Origin: Paracoccaceae bacterium
Lineage (GTDB): Bacteria > Pseudomonadota > Alphaproteobacteria > Rhodobacterales > Rhodobacteraceae
Assembly (NCBI GenBank): GCA_002708925.1
Contig: PAPN01000014.1
Coordinates: 244,023 to 308,022, forward strand
Direction of reading: 5' to 3'
DNA length: 64,000 bases
Below, one piece after another: positions 44,949-53,490 of this stretch. Position numbers and translations under genes: made by a program. The notes beneath the pieces are model-generated. The model searched no databases. It was not told the origin of the DNA and worked only from the letters and a program-made list of their open reading frames with translations. Numbering within the stretch: the stretch's first letter is position 1; each line of letters begins with the position of its first letter.

Positions 44949-46558
44949 GCCTGTTGCAGATCGAAGGGCTGAACCTGTCCATTCATGGCGCTCCGATCCT
45001 GAAGAATGTGGGGCTGTCAGTTGCGCCCGGCCAGATCGTCGGCGTGATTGGCGAAAGCGGCTCGGGCAAGTCGATGACTGCTTTTGCGGCGCTGCAACTG
45101 CTTCCACACGGCTCCGTATGTTCTGGGCGGATCATTCTGAATGGGCAGGATGTTCTGAACATGCCCGAGCCATCCCTGTGCCAGATGCGTGGCCGTGATG
45201 TGGGTATGGTTTTTCAGGAACCGATGACCGCGTTGAACCCGATCAAGACCATCGGCGATCAGGTGGCCGAGACCATTCTGATTCATGAGAACGTCAGTCG
45301 CTCCGAGGCTCTGACCCGCGCAGCCGAGGCGCTGACACGGGCCGAACTTCCCCAAGACAGGTTCCCCCTGGGGCGTTATCCACACGAGCTGTCCGGCGGC
45401 CAAAGACAGCGTGTGGTGATCGCGATGGCCATCGCTCTGCGCCCCAAACTGCTGATCGCGGACGAGCCGACAACGGCGCTGGACGTAACCACGCAGGCGC
45501 AGATCCTGACTCTGCTGCGCAAGCTGGTACAAGAGGAAGGCATGGGGCTTTTGCTGATCAGCCATGATCTGGCGGTGGTCGCGGATATGGCCGATGAGAT
45601 CGTGATCATGCGCCAAGGTGAAGTCGTTGAATCTGGCGCGGCGGACTGGCTGTTGCGCAACATGCGGCACCCGTATTCGAAGGCGCTTCTTGAGGCCTCG
45701 GCCCATCAGCCCGACCGTTCCACAGACGAGCCGTCAGAGGTTCTTCTGGACGTTCGCAATGTCGTGCGCGACTACACGATTCACCGTCAGGGCTGGTGGG
45801 GCGGCACGCAGACATTCCGCGCGGTGAAAGGCGTCAGTTTCCAATTGCGTCAGGGCGAAAGCCTGGGCTTGGTGGGCGAATCCGGCTGCGGAAAATCCAC
45901 GTTAACCCGTGCCATTCTGGGGCTGGAAGAGACTCAGGGCGGAGAAATTATCGCTTTTGGTCAAAGAGTTGGACGGGATTTTCCCAATTCTCTTAGATCC
46001 GGTATACAGGTCGTTTTTCAAGATCCCTACAGCAGCTTCAACCCCCGTTGGAAAGTTGCGCGTCTGGTGGCCGAGCCTTTTCATCTGGCGCACAGACGTC
46101 CCGATGACTGGCGCGCTCGGGTCGCCAAAGTGCTGGAGGACGTGGGCATTGGCGCCGACGCGATGGAGCGCTACATCCATGAATTCAGCGGGGGGCAGCG
46201 GCAGCGGATCGCCATTGCGCGCGCTCTTATTCTGCGGCCGGAAATCGTAATTCTGGACGAGGCCGTCAGCGCGCTGGACGTCAGCATCCGCGCACAGATT
46301 CTGGATCTTCTGGCGACGCTGCAAACGGAATACCGGCTGGCCTATCTGTTCATCAGCCACGACCTGCGCGTTGTGCGCTCGATCACCGATCGGGTGATGG
46401 TGATGCGCGCGGGCGAGATCGTGGAACAAGGCGCCACCGCGCAGGTCTTTGACGACCCGCAGCATGACTATACCCAGCAATTGATTGCCGCCGCGCCGGT
46501 TCTGCCGGAGGACGTGACAAACGGAGAGAACGATGACCGAGCTGAACCTGTGGTTTGA
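44945..46558 (+). CDS. ABC transporter ATP-binding protein, fused DppD-DppF
   Basis: This 537-residue protein holds two ATPase domains in one chain. The first has Walker [10 protein letters not shown] near residue 36, signature LSGGQRQRV and Walker [13 protein letters not shown]. The second starts near residue 265, with Walker [10 protein letters not shown], signature FSGGQRQRI and Walker [13 protein letters not shown]. Such DppD-DppF fusions are common in Alphaproteobacteria, so this is normal. It powers the peptide-type importer. Its last 26 bases overlap the next gene. Confidence 0.95.
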   Translation: MSLLQIEGLNLSIHGAPILKNVGLSVAPGQIVGVIGESGSGKSMTAFAALQLLPHGSVCSGRIILNGQDVLNMPEPSLCQMRGRDVGMVFQEPMTALNPIKTIGDQVAETILIHENVSRSEALTRAAEALTRAELPQDRFPLGRYPHELSGGQRQRVVIAMAIALRPKLLIADEPTTALDVTTQAQILTLLRKLVQEEGMGLLLISHDLAVVADMADEIVIMRQGEVVESGAADWLLRNMRHPYSKALLEASAHQPDRSTDEPSEVLLDVRNVVRDYTIHRQGWWGGTQTFRAVKGVSFQLRQGESLGLVGESGCGKSTLTRAILGLEETQGGEIIAFGQRVGRDFPNSLRSGIQVVFQDPYSSFNPRWKVARLVAEPFHLAHRRPDDWRARVAKVLEDVGIGADAMERYIHEFSGGQRQRIAIARALILRPEIVILDEAVSALDVSIRAQILDLLATLQTEYRLAYLFISHDLRVVRSITDRVMVMRAGEIVEQGATAQVFDDPQHDYTQQLIAAAPVLPEDVTNGENDDRAEPVV

Positions 46559-47984
46559 CCCCACGAAATGCCTGATCAATGGGAAATGGGTAAGGCCGGC
46601 CTCGGGGCAGGTGTTGCCGCTGATGGATCCCTCCACCGGGGCCGAGATCGGCGCGATAGCCCGCGGTGGAGCCGAGGATATTGCCGCTGCGATTGACGCC
46701 GCCCGCGCCGCATTTGAAGGGGAGTGGGGGCGGACTCCGGCCTCCGTACGGGGGCGTATCCTGCTGAAGCTGCGCGACCTTGTGATGACCCAAGTCGAGG
46801 ATCTGGCCCGGATCGAGGCAATGGATGTAGGCAAGCCGCTGAAACAGGCGCGGGCGGACGCGATTGCCCTGGCGCGCTACTGCGAATTCTACGGCGGTGC
46901 GGCGGACAAACTGCATGGGGAAACGATTCCCTATCTGGAGGGCTATACCGTTTATACGCTGCGCGAGCCGCATGGTGTGACCGGCCATATCGTGCCGTGG
47001 AATTACCCGATGCAGATCATCGGCCGCTCGGTTGGCGCGGCTCTGGCGACGGGCAATGCCTGCGTTCTGAAACCGGCCGAGGACGCCTGCCTGACCGCTT
47101 TGGCCTTTGCCGATATGGCGAAAGAGGCGGGCCTGCCCGATGGCGTTCTGAATGTCGTGCCTGGGCTGGGATCCGAGGCAGGGGCCGCGCTTAGCGCTTC
47201 GGACAGGATCGACCATATCAGTTTTACTGGCTCGGTCGCGACGGGGGTGAATGTGCAGATGGCCGCCGCGCCGAACGTGGTGCCGGTGACGCTGGAACTG
47301 GGGGGCAAGTCGCCTCAGATCGTGTTCGACGATGCCGATATTGACGCGGCCCTGCCGTTTTTGGTGAATGCGGGGATTCAGAATGCGGGGCAGACGTGCT
47401 CGGCCTCCAGCCGGATTTTGGTGCATCGCTCGGTGCACGATCAGGTGTTGGCGCGGATGGCCGAGCGATACAGCGCCTTGCAGGTGGGGCCTGCGTTGGC
47501 CGATCTGGACGTGGGGCCGCTGATCTCGGCCAAGCAGCGTGGGATTGTCAGCGGTTTTCTGGCGAAAGGGGCCGATCTGGAAACCGCGGCGCAGGGGGTT
47601 TTGCAGGACGCGCCCGAGGGGGGGAATTTCCTCCGGCCTACGCTGTTCGCCGGTGTGGCCCCCGATCACGCGCTGGCGCGGGACGAGATTTTCGGCCCGG
47701 TGCAGGTGGTCATCCCGTTCGAGGATGAGGACGAGGCCATCGCCATCGCGAACGGCACGGATTACGGGCTGGTGGCCTCGGTCTGGACGCAGAATGGCGC
47801 GCGGCAGATGCGCATGGCCAAACGCATCCGTACGGGACAGGTGTTTATCAACAACTACGGCGCTGGTGGCGGGGTCGAGCTGCCCTTTGGCGGGATGGGG
47901 AAATCCGGGCATGGCCGGGAAAAGGGGTTTGAGGCGATGTATGGATTCACCACGCTGAAAACTGTCGCGGCCTTGCATGGATGA
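46533..47984 (+). CDS. NAD(P)-dependent aldehyde dehydrogenase
   Basis: This 483-residue aldehyde dehydrogenase oxidises an aldehyde to its acid. Visible are the cofactor-site HIVPWNYPMQI (Asn), FTGSVATG, the general-base Glu in LELGGKSPQIVF and the nucleophile Cys in NAGQTCSASSR. It resembles betaine-aldehyde and gamma-aminobutyraldehyde dehydrogenases. The start lies 26 bases inside the ATPase gene and its end overlaps the next gene by eight, so translation is coupled. In this operon it probably oxidises an aldehyde made after deacylation or deamination of the imported compound. Confidence 0.93.
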   Translation: MTELNLWFDPTKCLINGKWVRPASGQVLPLMDPSTGAEIGAIARGGAEDIAAAIDAARAAFEGEWGRTPASVRGRILLKLRDLVMTQVEDLARIEAMDVGKPLKQARADAIALARYCEFYGGAADKLHGETIPYLEGYTVYTLREPHGVTGHIVPWNYPMQIIGRSVGAALATGNACVLKPAEDACLTALAFADMAKEAGLPDGVLNVVPGLGSEAGAALSASDRIDHISFTGSVATGVNVQMAAAPNVVPVTLELGGKSPQIVFDDADIDAALPFLVNAGIQNAGQTCSASSRILVHRSVHDQVLARMAERYSALQVGPALADLDVGPLISAKQRGIVSGFLAKGADLETAAQGVLQDAPEGGNFLRPTLFAGVAPDHALARDEIFGPVQVVIPFEDEDEAIAIANGTDYGLVASVWTQNGARQMRMAKRIRTGQVFINNYGAGGGVELPFGGMGKSGHGREKGFEAMYGFTTLKTVAALHG

Positions 47985-48438
47985 CGCGGCGCCGCACCGG
48001 CTGCTGGAGGCCGCGCGCCAGGCCCGCGCCTTTCTGGAGCCTCATTGGGCGGCATGGCACCGGCGTGCGGGCAGCCCGAAGAAACGGACGCTTAGCCAGG
48101 GGACGTGTGGCCGCTCCAGCCTGTTTGTGCGGGATGTGCTGCGCAGCCGTGGAATCCCAGCCGAATTTGTGATCGGCAGTCCGGCGCTTGGGCCGCAGGG
48201 ATACCGGCTGGACGGGGTGTGGCACGGACATGCCTGGGTCCAAAGCGGGGGATGGATCGTGGATGTGACGGCCGATCAATTCGGTGCGCCCGGTGTCATG
48301 ATCACGCGCCTTGGGGATCAGCGATACAAGGCCGGCCAGGACACAGCCGAGCCGGAATTCCAGCTGTTGCGCCAGCAAGCGGCGCGGCAGTTACTGAAGA
48401 ATTGGACTGAAAAACTGGGAGAGATGCATGAGACTTGA
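47977..48438 (+). CDS. Small transglutaminase-like protein, putative Cys-His-Asp
   Basis: This 153-residue protein is not one I can name. It has a plausible papain/transglutaminase triad: Cys44 in QGTCGRSSLFVRDVL, His85 in GVWHGHAWVQ and Asp96 in GGWIVDVTADQFG, in the order and spacing of small transglutaminase-like or arylamine-N-acetyltransferase-like folds. No signal peptide is seen. It overlaps the aldehyde dehydrogenase gene by eight bases and the SDR gene by eleven. Its place in an operon with an M20 deacylase suggests amide chemistry, but that is inference. Confidence 0.7.
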   Translation: MDDAAPHRLLEAARQARAFLEPHWAAWHRRAGSPKKRTLSQGTCGRSSLFVRDVLRSRGIPAEFVIGSPALGPQGYRLDGVWHGHAWVQSGGWIVDVTADQFGAPGVMITRLGDQRYKAGQDTAEPEFQLLRQQAARQLLKNWTEKLGEMHET

Positions 48439-49168
48439 AGGAAAGCGCGCCATCGTGACAGGGGGCGCCAGCGGGTTCGGCGCTGGCATCGCACGGAAAT
48501 TCGCCGCCGAGGGCGCGCAGGTGATGGTGGCCGATCTGAACGCAGATCTGGCGGCGCAGGTGGCTGCGGATATCGGTGGGATCGCGGTGCAGGTGGATGT
48601 CTCGGATGCCGCCAGCGTGGCGGCGATGGCGGAGAAGGTGCAATTGGACTGGGCCGGGGTGGAGATCATCGTCAACAACGCCGGGGTGACTCATCTGCCC
48701 AAACCGATGGAGACAGTCACGGACGCGGAATTCGACCGCGTTTTCAACGTGAACTGCAAAAGCGTCTACCTGATGGCGCGGGCGTTCAATCCGATGATGG
48801 TGGCGGCCAGAGCGGGGGCGATTTTGAACGTGGCCTCGACAGCGGGGCTTAGCCCGCGTCCGAACCTGAACTGGTACAATGCCTCGAAGGGATGGATGAT
48901 CACCGCGACGAAAACCATGGCGGTGGAACTGGCCCCCAAGGGCATCCGCGTGAATGCCCTGTGTCCGGTAGCGGGGGAAACGCCGCTTTTGTCCAGTTTC
49001 ATGGGCGAGGATACGCCCGAGATGCGCGCCAAGTTCCTGTCCACCATTCCGATCGGGCGGTTTTCCACCCCCGAGGATCTGGGAAATGCGGCCTGCTTTC
49101 TGTGCTCGGACGAGGCCAGCATGATCACCGGCACCGCGATGGAGGTGGATGGCGGGCGCTGTATCTAA
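48428..49168 (+). CDS. Short-chain dehydrogenase/reductase
   Basis: This 246-residue classical SDR has the cofactor motif VTGGASGFGAGIARKF, NNAGVTHLP, the catalytic Ser in VASTAGLSP and Tyr-x3-Lys in WYNASKGWM, and the C-terminal TGTAMEVDGGRCI. It is an NAD(P)-dependent oxidoreductase of the 3-ketoacyl-ACP-reductase/glucose-dehydrogenase type. It ends the PAS-LuxR-linked operon and overlaps the transglutaminase-like gene by eleven bases. Its stop codon overlaps the stop of the convergent small gene. Confidence 0.92.
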   Translation: MRLEGKRAIVTGGASGFGAGIARKFAAEGAQVMVADLNADLAAQVAADIGGIAVQVDVSDAASVAAMAEKVQLDWAGVEIIVNNAGVTHLPKPMETVTDAEFDRVFNVNCKSVYLMARAFNPMMVAARAGAILNVASTAGLSPRPNLNWYNASKGWMITATKTMAVELAPKGIRVNALCPVAGETPLLSSFMGEDTPEMRAKFLSTIPIGRFSTPEDLGNAACFLCSDEASMITGTAMEVDGGRCI

Positions 49169-49416
49169 AGGCTGGGGGCGGGCTCTTTGGAGAGGGTCGC
49201 CCTCTCGGCCGCGTCAAGACGGTTCAAGGCACTGATTTTGCACCCAGTTTCCCGTAGGGCGCGGCTCCAGATTTTGCGAACGGACTGCGCAGACCAGGGC
49301 AGGACTGCCTGGGCCGCCCAGGCGCGGGCCTCGGGGGGTAGATTGTCAAAGGCGGCCATCGGATTCCCGGCGGCGCGTCTGCGTTTCTTTAGCTGGGTAG
49401 ACAGGTTTCGGGTCAT
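49165..49416 (-). CDS. Conserved small protein (DUF6525-like)
   Basis: This 83-residue basic protein matches, from memory, the DUF6525 family of Rhodobacteraceae (start MTRNLSTQLKKRRR, then PMAAFDNLPPEARAWAAQAVLPWSAQSVRKIW). The function is unknown. Its stop shares bases with the stop of the convergent SDR gene (CTA/TAA at 49165-49168). The regular helical pattern and basic N-terminus might bind nucleic acid, but I have no direct evidence. Confidence 0.75.
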   Translation of the reverse strand: MTRNLSTQLKKRRRAAGNPMAAFDNLPPEARAWAAQAVLPWSAQSVRKIWSRALRETGCKISALNRLDAAERATLSKEPAPSL

Positions 49417-49444
49417 TGCGGCACTTGGTTTTATGAATGATTAG

Positions 49445-49457
49445 GTAATAACATTAC
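49445..49457. promoter_or_regulatory. Small palindrome upstream of the liv-type operon
   Basis: GTAAT-AAC-ATTAC is a perfect 5-bp-arm palindrome in an AT-rich stretch about 130 bases before the binding-protein gene and 28 bases before the divergent small gene. It is a possible operator. Confidence 0.3.
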
Positions 49458-49512
49458 ATTTCTGGCGTCAAGCCCGGAAACCCCGTTCAGAAGGATACGG
49501 GTTTATACTGAA

Positions 49513-49542
49513 TTGACGGTTAACCCGCTCAGTTTCTAGCAT
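49513..49542 (+). promoter_or_regulatory. Probable promoter of the liv-type operon
   Basis: TTGACG (49513-49518) and TAGCAT (49537-49542) are spaced by 18 bases, 42 bases before the start codon. Confidence 0.4.
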
Positions 49543-49584
49543 TAGCCCAAGACAACACGTCTATATTGATCAGGGAGGATCACC

Positions 49585-50766
49585 GTGAAACGTACAGTTC
49601 TGACCGGGCTTGTCTCGGCGCTGGCACTGGCTGCAACCGGCGCGATGGCGGACATCAAGATTGCCCATGTCTATGGCAAAACCGGCCCGTTCGAGGCCTA
49701 TGCGAAACAGTCTCATGACGGGCTGATGCTGGGGCTGGAATATGCGACCGGCGGCACGATGGAGATTGACGGCGAAAAGATCGTGGTGATCGAAAAGGAC
49801 ACTCAGCTGAAGCCCGACAACGGCAAGGCCCTGCTGGAAGAGGCCTATGGCGATGACGAGGTTGATCTGGCCGTGGGGCCGGTCAGCTCGGGCGTGGCGC
49901 TGGCGATGCTGCCGGTGGCCGAGGAATATGAAAAGATCCTGATCGTCGAGCCGGCCGTGGCCGACAGCATCACCGGCGCGAACTGGAACCGCTATATTTT
50001 CCGCACCGGGCGCAACAGTTCGCAAGATGCGGTGGCGAATGCGATTGCGCTGGCGGGCGATGACGTGAAAATCGCAACCCTGGCGCAGGATTATGCCTTT
50101 GGCCGTGACGGGATCGCTGCGTTCAAAGAGGCCCTGGCCGGAACCGGCACCGAAATCGTGGCCGAGGAATACGTGCCCACCGACACCACTGATTTCACCG
50201 CTGCGGCCGAGCGTATCTTCAACGCGATGAAGGATGTCGAAGGCACCAAGAAACTGTTCGTGATCTGGGCCGGCGGCGGCAACCCCATGAGCAAGATCCA
50301 GGCGATGGATCCGGGCCGTTTTGGCATCCAGATGGCAACCGGGGGCAATATCCTGGCGGCTCTGGCCTCGTATAAACAGTTTCCGGGAATGGAAGGCGCG
50401 ACCTATTATTTCTACGAAAACCCCAAAAACGAGATCAACGACTGGCTGGTGAAAACCCACCAAGAGCGTTACGGCACGCCGCCCGATTTCTTTACTGCGG
50501 GTGGTATGGCAGCCGGTCTGGCCGTGGTTGAGGCGATCAAAAAGGCCGGAGGCACCGACACCGAGGATCTGATCACCGCCATGGAAGGCATGGAATGGGA
50601 CACGCCCAAGGGTAAGATGAAGTTCCGCGCCGAGGACCATCAGGCGATGCAATCCATGTATCACTTCAAGATCAAGGTCGAGGACGGCGTCGAATGGGCG
50701 ATCCCCGAACTGGTGCGCGAACTGACCATTGATGACCTGCCGATCCCGGTCCGGACTGGCGAATAA
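49585..50766 (+). CDS. ABC transporter substrate-binding protein (branched-chain amino acid/amide type)
   Basis: This 393-residue periplasmic binding protein of the LivJ/LivK class has a signal peptide (cleavage near TGAMA, residue 22), then IKIAHVYGKTGPFEAYAKQS and the two-lobe fold (LAVGPVSSGVALAMLPVA; TLAQDYAFGRDG). The exact ligand is unclear: the family covers branched-chain amino acids, amides, urea and aromatic acids. GGGAGGATC precedes the ATG. It leads a five-gene operon with two ATPases and two permeases. Confidence 0.93.
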   Translation: MKRTVLTGLVSALALAATGAMADIKIAHVYGKTGPFEAYAKQSHDGLMLGLEYATGGTMEIDGEKIVVIEKDTQLKPDNGKALLEEAYGDDEVDLAVGPVSSGVALAMLPVAEEYEKILIVEPAVADSITGANWNRYIFRTGRNSSQDAVANAIALAGDDVKIATLAQDYAFGRDGIAAFKEALAGTGTEIVAEEYVPTDTTDFTAAAERIFNAMKDVEGTKKLFVIWAGGGNPMSKIQAMDPGRFGIQMATGGNILAALASYKQFPGMEGATYYFYENPKNEINDWLVKTHQERYGTPPDFFTAGGMAAGLAVVEAIKKAGGTDTEDLITAMEGMEWDTPKGKMKFRAEDHQAMQSMYHFKIKVEDGVEWAIPELVRELTIDDLPIPVRTGE

Positions 50767-50782
50767 TCTGAACGGCTTTGCG

Positions 50783-50809
50783 CCGGGGGTGGCTGTGCGC
50801 TGCCCCCGG
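50783..50809 (+). other. Hairpin between binding-protein and ATPase genes
   Basis: A 7-bp stem CCGGGGG (50783-50789) with CCCCCGG (50803-50809) follows the binding-protein stop. Such structures often stabilise the upstream message so that the binding protein is made in excess. Confidence 0.5.
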
Positions 50810-50856
50810 TGTTTGTATTTCCCCCACAGTGGGGCTTTCTCTGACAGGATAAGACG

Positions 50857-51621
50857 ATGAGCAGGGTAATTCTGCAAACGCATGACCTGACGGTCCGATT
50901 TGGCGGGCATGTGGCCGTGGATCACGTCAGCTGCGCCTTCAAAACCGGCCAGCTGACGGCCATTGTCGGCCCCAACGGGGCGGGTAAAACCACGTATTTC
51001 AATCTGATCTCGGGGCAGATTCCGTCCTCGGAGGGGCGGGTCGAGCTGAACGGGCGCGACATCACCAAAGGCTCGGTTTCGCAGCGCTGCGATTTGGGAA
51101 TTGGGCGCGCGTTTCAGCTGACGAACCTGTTTCCGAACCTGTCCGTATTGGAAAACGTCCGGCTGGTGATCCAGTCAAAGGCCAAGATGGGGTTCAGCTT
51201 TTTCTCGATGGCGGATGGGCACGCGGAAATCACCGATCGGGCGATCGCGGTACTGGAGAAGGTAAAGCTCTATGATCTGCGCGATCAGACGGTTTCAGCG
51301 CTGAGCCACGGCAACCAGCGCAAACTGGAGGTGGCGATGCTGATCGCCCTGGATCCGCTGGTTTATATGTTCGACGAACCCACCGCCGGCATGAGCGTTG
51401 ATGAGGCCCCCGTCGTGCTGGACCTGATCGCCGAGCTGAAGGCCGAGAAAGACCGCACCATCCTGCTGGTCGAGCATAAGATGGATGTGATCCGGACGCT
51501 GGCGGATCGTATCATCGTTTTGCATAACGGTGCGCTGGCGGCTGACGGCGATCCGGTCGAAGTGATGGCCAGCGATGTCGTCCAAGAGGCCTATATGGGC
51601 AAGGAGCTGGAAGATGTCTGA
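50857..51621 (+). CDS. ABC transporter ATP-binding protein (LivG-like)
   Basis: This 254-residue ATPase has Walker A GPNGAGKTTYF near residue 37, the signature region ALSHGNQRKLEVAM (the LSHGxQ form common in LivG/UrtD), Walker B LVYMFDEPTAGM and the switch His in LLVEHKMDV. It energises uptake with LivF, which overlaps its end by eight bases. A GACAGGATAAGACG leader precedes the ATG. Confidence 0.94.
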   Translation: MSRVILQTHDLTVRFGGHVAVDHVSCAFKTGQLTAIVGPNGAGKTTYFNLISGQIPSSEGRVELNGRDITKGSVSQRCDLGIGRAFQLTNLFPNLSVLENVRLVIQSKAKMGFSFFSMADGHAEITDRAIAVLEKVKLYDLRDQTVSALSHGNQRKLEVAMLIALDPLVYMFDEPTAGMSVDEAPVVLDLIAELKAEKDRTILLVEHKMDVIRTLADRIIVLHNGALAADGDPVEVMASDVVQEAYMGKELEDV

Positions 51622-52339
51622 CCCGATCCTGAAGCTGGAAGGCGTCTATACCGATATTGCGCAATATCACATTTTGCAGGGTGTCGATCTGGAGGTGCCG
51701 CGCGGCGGGGTGACCATGCTGCTGGGCCGCAACGGGGTGGGCAAGACCACGACCTTGCGCACCATTATGGGCCATTGGCGGGCCAAGGCCGGGAAAGTGC
51801 TGCTGGACGGGCAGGACATTGCCGCCCGGCCGACGCCGCAGATTGCGCGGATGGGTGTGGGCTATGTGCCCGAAAACATGGGGATCTTCAGCGATCTGAC
51901 GGTCGAGGAGAACATGATCCTGGCGGCGGCCTCGGGGCCGATTGACAACGCGCGGCTGGAGTGGATTTTCACCGTCTTTCCGCCGCTGAAAACTTTCTGG
52001 AAGGGGCACGCGGGAAACCTGTCTGGCGGGCAGAAACAGATGCTGTCCATTGCCCGCTCGATGATTGAGGAGCGCAGCCTGTATCTGATCGACGAACCCA
52101 CAAAGGGGCTGGCGCCGGCGATTATCTCGACCATGGCGCGGGCGCTGCGTGAGTTGAAAGAGCAGGGGGCCTCGATCCTGCTGGTGGAACAGAATTTCAG
52201 CGTGGCCAAGGCCCTGGGGGACAGCTGCGTGGTGATGGATGATGGGCGTGTCGTCTGGACCGGCGCGATGGCCGAACTGGCCGGCAGCGCCGAATTGCAG
52301 GAACGCCTGATGGGGCTGAGCATGGAGGCACACCAATGA
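51614..52339 (+). CDS. ABC transporter ATP-binding protein (LivF-like)
   Basis: This 241-residue ATPase has Walker A LGRNGVGKTTTLR, the signature NLSGGQKQMLSIAR, Walker B LYLIDEPTKGLAP and the switch His replaced by Gln in LLVEQNFSV, as is usual for LivF. ATG 51614 has AAGGAGCTGGAAG just upstream, so the earlier in-frame start at 51575 is rejected. The stop TGA overlaps an ATG (52336) that begins ATGAGTGCG, the same nine bases as the livH start 122 bases later. Confidence 0.94.
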   Translation: MSDPILKLEGVYTDIAQYHILQGVDLEVPRGGVTMLLGRNGVGKTTTLRTIMGHWRAKAGKVLLDGQDIAARPTPQIARMGVGYVPENMGIFSDLTVEENMILAAASGPIDNARLEWIFTVFPPLKTFWKGHAGNLSGGQKQMLSIARSMIEERSLYLIDEPTKGLAPAIISTMARALRELKEQGASILLVEQNFSVAKALGDSCVVMDDGRVVWTGAMAELAGSAELQERLMGLSMEAHQ

Positions 52340-52413
52340 GTGCGCGTCGGGTGTCAGGGGCATTGGGAAACGGTCGTCACGGGGGCGTGGGTGGAAAAGG
52401 TGACGTTTTCTGC

Positions 52414-52447
52414 GCCTCCGGCGGGAGTATTTTCGTCAAAAAGAAGG
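52414..52447 (+). repeat. Dispersed 34-bp intergenic repeat, copy C (before livH-like gene)
   Basis: GCCTCCGGCGGGAG followed by TATTTTCGTCAA and AAAGAAGG is the third copy of the element. It differs from copy A at 4 of 34 positions and lies 10 bases before the permease start; its AAGAAGGGGGG may act as the ribosome binding site. Confidence 0.72.
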
Positions 52448-52457
52448 GGGGTGGCGT

Positions 52458-53489
52458 ATGAGTGCGGCTCCGAAACATGCGCCGACAATGGCGAAGATGA
52501 GTGTGGCCGATCGGATCGGGCCCTGGCTGCCTGTTCTGTTGGTGCCGATGATTATGCTGGTGGGGCTGGTGCTGATCCCTTCGAGTTCGAGCTGGTTGAC
52601 GCTGACGGTGAGCGGGCTGGCGATGGGGATGATGATTTTCATCATGGCCAGTGGGATGACCTTGGTTTTTGGTCTGATGGATGTGATCAATTTTGGCCAT
52701 GGGGTGTTTATTTCGGTCGGGGCGTTTGTGGGGGTCAGTGTGTTGCTGGTTCTGGCGGGCATGACCGAGGCCCCCAGTCTGATGCTGAATCTGCTGGCCG
52801 TTCTGCTGGCGATCATCGCGGCGGCGCTGGCGACGGGTGTTCTGGGCTGGGCGTTCGAGCGGGTGATCGTGAAGCCGGTCTATGGGTTTCATCTGAAGCA
52901 GATCCTGGTGACGATGGGCGGTCTGATCGTGGTAGAGCAGTTGATCGTGGTGCTTTGGGGCCCTGAGGAGATTTACATCTTGCGCCCGCAGGCCTTGCAG
53001 GGGGCGATCACCTTTGCCGGGGCGGCGCTGGAGAAATACCGTCTGGTGGCTGTGGGGGTTGGTTTGGCTTTGTTTTTGGGGATGCGTTATGTGCTGCGCT
53101 CGACCAAGATCGGGCTGATCGTCCGCGCAGGCGTTGAAAACGGAGAGATGGTTCAGGCGCTGGGCTATCGTCTGCGGCTGGTGTTTGTGGGGGTGTTCGT
53201 GGCGGGCTCGGCCCTGGCGGGGCTGGGCGGCGTGATGTGGGGGCTCTACCAAGAGGTGATCACTGCGCATATGGGCCAGCACATGATGATCCTGATTTTC
53301 ATTGTGGTGATCATCGGCGGGCTGGGCAGTGTCGAGGGTTGTTTCATCGGTGCCCTGCTGGTGGGGCTGCTGCAAAACTATATCGCGTTTTTGGAACCCA
53401 AGGCCGCGCTGATTTCGAACATCGCCCTGATGGTGGCCATTCTGATGTGGCGCCCGCAGGGAATGATCCCGGTTGTGAAGGCGAAATAA
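52458..53489 (+). CDS. Branched-chain amino acid/amide ABC permease (LivH-like)
   Basis: This 343-residue inner-membrane permease has about eight helices and LivH-class motifs: GMTLVFGLMDVINFGHGVFISVGAF near the N-terminus, the ATPase-contacting segment ALGYRLRLVFVGVFVAGSALAGLGGVM and VIIGGLGSVEGCFIGALLVG late. The ATG at 52458 follows the dispersed repeat. The N-terminus has about 40 residues (MSAAPKHAPTMAKMSVADR onward) before the usual start, somewhat longer than typical LivH. The next permease begins after one base. Confidence 0.93.
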   Translation: MSAAPKHAPTMAKMSVADRIGPWLPVLLVPMIMLVGLVLIPSSSSWLTLTVSGLAMGMMIFIMASGMTLVFGLMDVINFGHGVFISVGAFVGVSVLLVLAGMTEAPSLMLNLLAVLLAIIAAALATGVLGWAFERVIVKPVYGFHLKQILVTMGGLIVVEQLIVVLWGPEEIYILRPQALQGAITFAGAALEKYRLVAVGVGLALFLGMRYVLRSTKIGLIVRAGVENGEMVQALGYRLRLVFVGVFVAGSALAGLGGVMWGLYQEVITAHMGQHMMILIFIVVIIGGLGSVEGCFIGALLVGLLQNYIAFLEPKAALISNIALMVAILMWRPQGMIPVVKAK

Positions 53490-53490
53490 G

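Noticed and set aside
44945-46558. Two separate ABC ATPase genes or a fusion artefact
   Set aside because: The frame is continuous with two complete ATPase cassettes; such fusions are ordinary in Alphaproteobacteria.
46383-47978. A 531-residue open frame antisense to the aldehyde dehydrogenase gene
   Set aside because: Low-complexity Arg/His-rich translation without motifs; the sense gene has all catalytic residues.
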